A stretch of 64,000 bases of DNA from NCBI GenBank assembly GCA_948474755.1, contig CAOLHI010001475.1:124001-188000 (forward strand), written 5' to 3'. A program made the position numbers and the translations under genes. Origin of the DNA: Ctenosaura bakeri (Eukaryota > Chordata > Lepidosauria > Squamata > Iguanidae). The notes beneath the pieces were generated by a model. It searched no databases, was not told the DNA's origin, and saw only the letters and a list, made by a program, of their open reading frames with translations. Below, piece after piece: positions 61,735 through 64,000 of this stretch (its first letter is position 1; every line of letters starts with the position of its first letter).

Positions 61735-62279
61735 AAATGATCGGGACAAATGCTTTACTCACATAATGCATAAATGCTTTGACTGACCCTTATGTTGTTA
61801 ATCATAACAACATAAGAAGACCCCTGCTGGATCAGATCAGCGTCATTCTAGTCCAACATTCCTTTGTCCAAAAGGACCAAAAGGTCTTGAGGATGTAGAC
61901 AAAGAATCTATGATAACAACAATCCTTCTCCATTTTTTGTCCTCTATTTGGCATAAAGAACATAACTTGAAAAATTACTCTAATAATTAAAGTAATTCAA
62001 GTTTGACCAGCGTCCACCAACTAGCTGGTAGGTCTAATGCTGCTATCTAACATCCAAAACTGCTGTACATGTTAAGAGATTACTCACCTACATTGCTCTT
62101 GCCATGACATGTAGACTTGATTATACCACTGAAAATATGGAATATGCGGGTGATCTCTTTCATGTTATCTGCCTTCTCTGTTCTATTGTATTTGCAGGTA
62201 GAAGAACAAGCTCTGCATATGAGTATGGCCATTTGCATCTGCTATTCCTCTACTAAAGCATTTCAATACATTCATAATG

Positions 62280-62540
62280 CTGAGTCTAACCCTGCTTGCC
62301 TGACTCCTTTTACATGTCTGACTCCTTTTTCAGCTATTCCATTGTATTGTCATGACCTTGCTCTGGATATTGGTTGCTATACTTTATCAATATGTTGGTA
62401 TTTTTCTGCCTTGCTGGCTCTGGAATCTTTTGACCTTGGCTGTCAAGCTCCTCACTTTAAACAGACTTGCTTAGTGGTAGGACATGGCTTATGACTTTCC
62501 TGCACTCCTATGCCTCTGGTTTGACCTCTTCTGTACTGGG
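62280..62540 (+). repeat. CT-rich segment resembling an LTR leader
   Basis: CTTGCCTGACTCCTTTTACATG then CTGACTCCTTTTTCAGC, CTTGCTCTGGATATTGG and CTGGAATCTTTTGACC repeat a CTGACTC/CTGG style like 21240-21440. It ends at the MITE at 62546. Not classified. Confidence 0.25.
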
Positions 62541-62545
62541 ACCGA

Positions 62546-62941
62546 GGCCTTTTCTGCATAACATCACTGTGCTGCTTCTGTGACAGGATGGCAGTGGTTG
62601 GCAGATTGCGGTTCTGCATGATGTCGTCACTGTCCCATTGCCATCCTGTTGCAAGGTGTTGTACTCACTCAGTATTTGCAAAACAGAAAAGATTTGTTTT
62701 ACACCTCCAATCGTGCAGCACTCCTGTACTTTCCATTGTGCAGAGGCGCGATTGCAACGCTTCCTGCCCCAGCACAGCAATGGCAAGTGCCCAGCTGAGC
62801 TGCAGAAGGAAGAGGCAGAGCCATTGCACTTCCTTCTGCAGGGAGCAAGCAGGTGCGGAGGGGAGCATTGCTGACATGCTCCCTTCTGGATCTGAATTGC
62901 AGTGCAACAATGTGGAAGAGCATTGTTGTGCAGAAATGGCC
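62546..62941. mobile_element. GGCC-TTTCTGCA-terminus MITE, TSD CGA/TGA
   Basis: Begins GGCCTTTTCTGCATAACATC and ends ATTGTTGTGCAGAAATGGCC; flanks CGA (62543-62545) and TGA (62942-62944) differ at one base. The interior matches 48382-48775. The four overlapping open frames on both strands have no domain and come from this GC-rich repeat. Confidence 0.75.
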
Positions 62942-63832
62942 TGAGTTGCTTGTCTAAACTCCCTTAATATACCATTAGGTGTTACCTGACTGAGAAAAGA
63001 CAAGGGGAAAAATTCTTTTGCATATAACAATGCCCAGAATTCAATTGGGCAGTTATGAATGTGGACTCACCACAGTTAGTTAGCTATGCAGTGAATTCCA
63101 GTTCAACCTGCAACAATCCCAACCTACCAAGAAAGCAGCTGGACTGTGTTCCCCTTGTAATTGGGAAGGAGCTGACTTATGCTCCCATGCTCTCCTGTGA
63201 GTGACAGACAGAAGTTGGGTCCCTAGTTCAATCCCCCCCACACACCAGAGATTGTTTGTATACAGGGATAGGTGGGAAAAATCAGTCATATGTTTCCCAA
63301 TTTGACAGAGGAGCAGACCCACATTGATTGCAGCGGCTACTGCCTAAAAAAGTGGAGACTGGGGGACTTTAATAGTCCGTCTGTATCTCCTAAATTAGGG
63401 AATATGTAGGGATTGCAAATACAAAACAGTCATTAATGTATAACCCTAGGATATCCATTTATAACCAATTTAGTGGATTCCAGCTAAATAGCAATGCCAT
63501 ACTCTTCTTACATTACATGTAATATTTACTTATTAGTATTGATTGTTTCTTTTAAGGAAGTGAAGTCCCTTTGGATGAATTTTGAAGCCCCCCCCAATTT
63601 TGGGGCATTTCCCTACTATTTCAGATGGATGTCCCTGCCCAACACAGAACCAAAAATGACAAAAAGTAAAAAAGGAACTTTGCCCAAAGTGCAGGAAGTA
63701 ACAGGAATTATTCCCTTTAAAAAGTAACTTTTCAACTCCTTTTTTTTTCTTTTCACAGCAACATCCAGTGTAACATATCTGCTCTGGATCTTAAGAGGCG
63801 TGTTTGTTTGTGTATGTGTGTCAGTAATTCCA

Positions 63833-63842
63833 TTTCTTTCTT

Positions 63843-63883
<41 letters not shown>

Positions 63884-63898
63884 CTTTCGTTTCTTTGT
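63833..63898. repeat. (TTTC)n / (TC)n microsatellite
   Basis: Compound TTTC-TC-TTTC tract. It creates the artefactual KERKKEREREK frames on the minus strand. Confidence 0.95.
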
Positions 63899-64000
63899 TT
63901 CTGCTCATGTTTATGTGTACCCAGTAAATAAACAGCACAAGAGATCCCTGCATGGTACAGGAAAAACAAGGGGAGGAAAAAACCCCACCTGCATACATAA

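Larger units (their letters stand above)
58518..64000 (-). other. GRID2: GRID2 intron 4 (partial), 3' portion
   Basis: This is intron sequence upstream of the first visible exon on the minus strand; the preceding exon is not in the window. It holds a SINE, a LINE tail split by a MITE, a solo LTR, another MITE and a terminal TTTC/TC microsatellite. 58520-60060 and 62950-63830 contain nothing I can classify. Confidence 0.85.

Noticed and set aside
62117..62494. 125-codon open frame with hydrophobic stretches
   Set aside because: No recognisable family, no splice or promoter context, and CT-rich repeat-like composition.

Overview
This window is vertebrate nuclear DNA, almost certainly from a squamate reptile and probably an iguanian lizard. 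That inference rests on the repeat content: CR1 3' ends, L2/CR1-like and L1 LINE relics, tRNA-derived and 5S-derived SINEs of the type seen in lizards, and many palindromic MITEs. The composition is AT-rich and there is no prokaryotic or viral coding layout.

The only host gene I can support is GRID2 (ionotropic glutamate receptor delta-2), on the minus strand. Four consecutive internal exons are visible, in transcription order 58464-58517, 39041-39214, 30843-31004 and 11704-11823. They have 54, 174, 162 and 120 nt, all phase 0 with AG acceptors and GT donors. Together they encode 170 residues of the second half of the extracellular amino-terminal domain. The rest of the gene, including the ligand-binding domain, channel and promoter, lies outside the window. 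Everything else here is intron.

Intron layout from left to right: 1-11703 is a repeat-poor stretch, an L1 ORF2 relic (6717-7621) and a solo LTR (8638-9524). 11824-30842 holds SINEs, MITEs, a duplicated unit with a filled and an empty MITE site (18.85-20.19 kb), two pogo/Tigger-like elements (24.3-25.5 kb) and LINE relics. 31005-39040 holds a 5S-derived SINE nested in a palindromic MITE, an LTR-free repeat cluster and several CR1 ends, one of them split by a near-perfect 180-bp palindromic MITE. 39215-58463 holds nested LINE tails, paired MITEs at 43.7-44.1 kb, a SINE split by a MITE at 48.8-49.4 kb, and a degenerate LINE reverse transcriptase. 58518-64000 holds a LINE tail split by a MITE, a second solo LTR (60869-61734) and another MITE.

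The most interesting pattern is a group of structurally different non-autonomous DNA transposons. They share a terminal signature beginning GGCCATTTC[C/T]GCAC or close to it, and carry 3-bp target duplications, which suggests mobilisation by one transposase type. The window also contains a natural empty-site control. I found no previously undescribed multi-gene system, no CRISPR, no operon and no second protein-coding gene.
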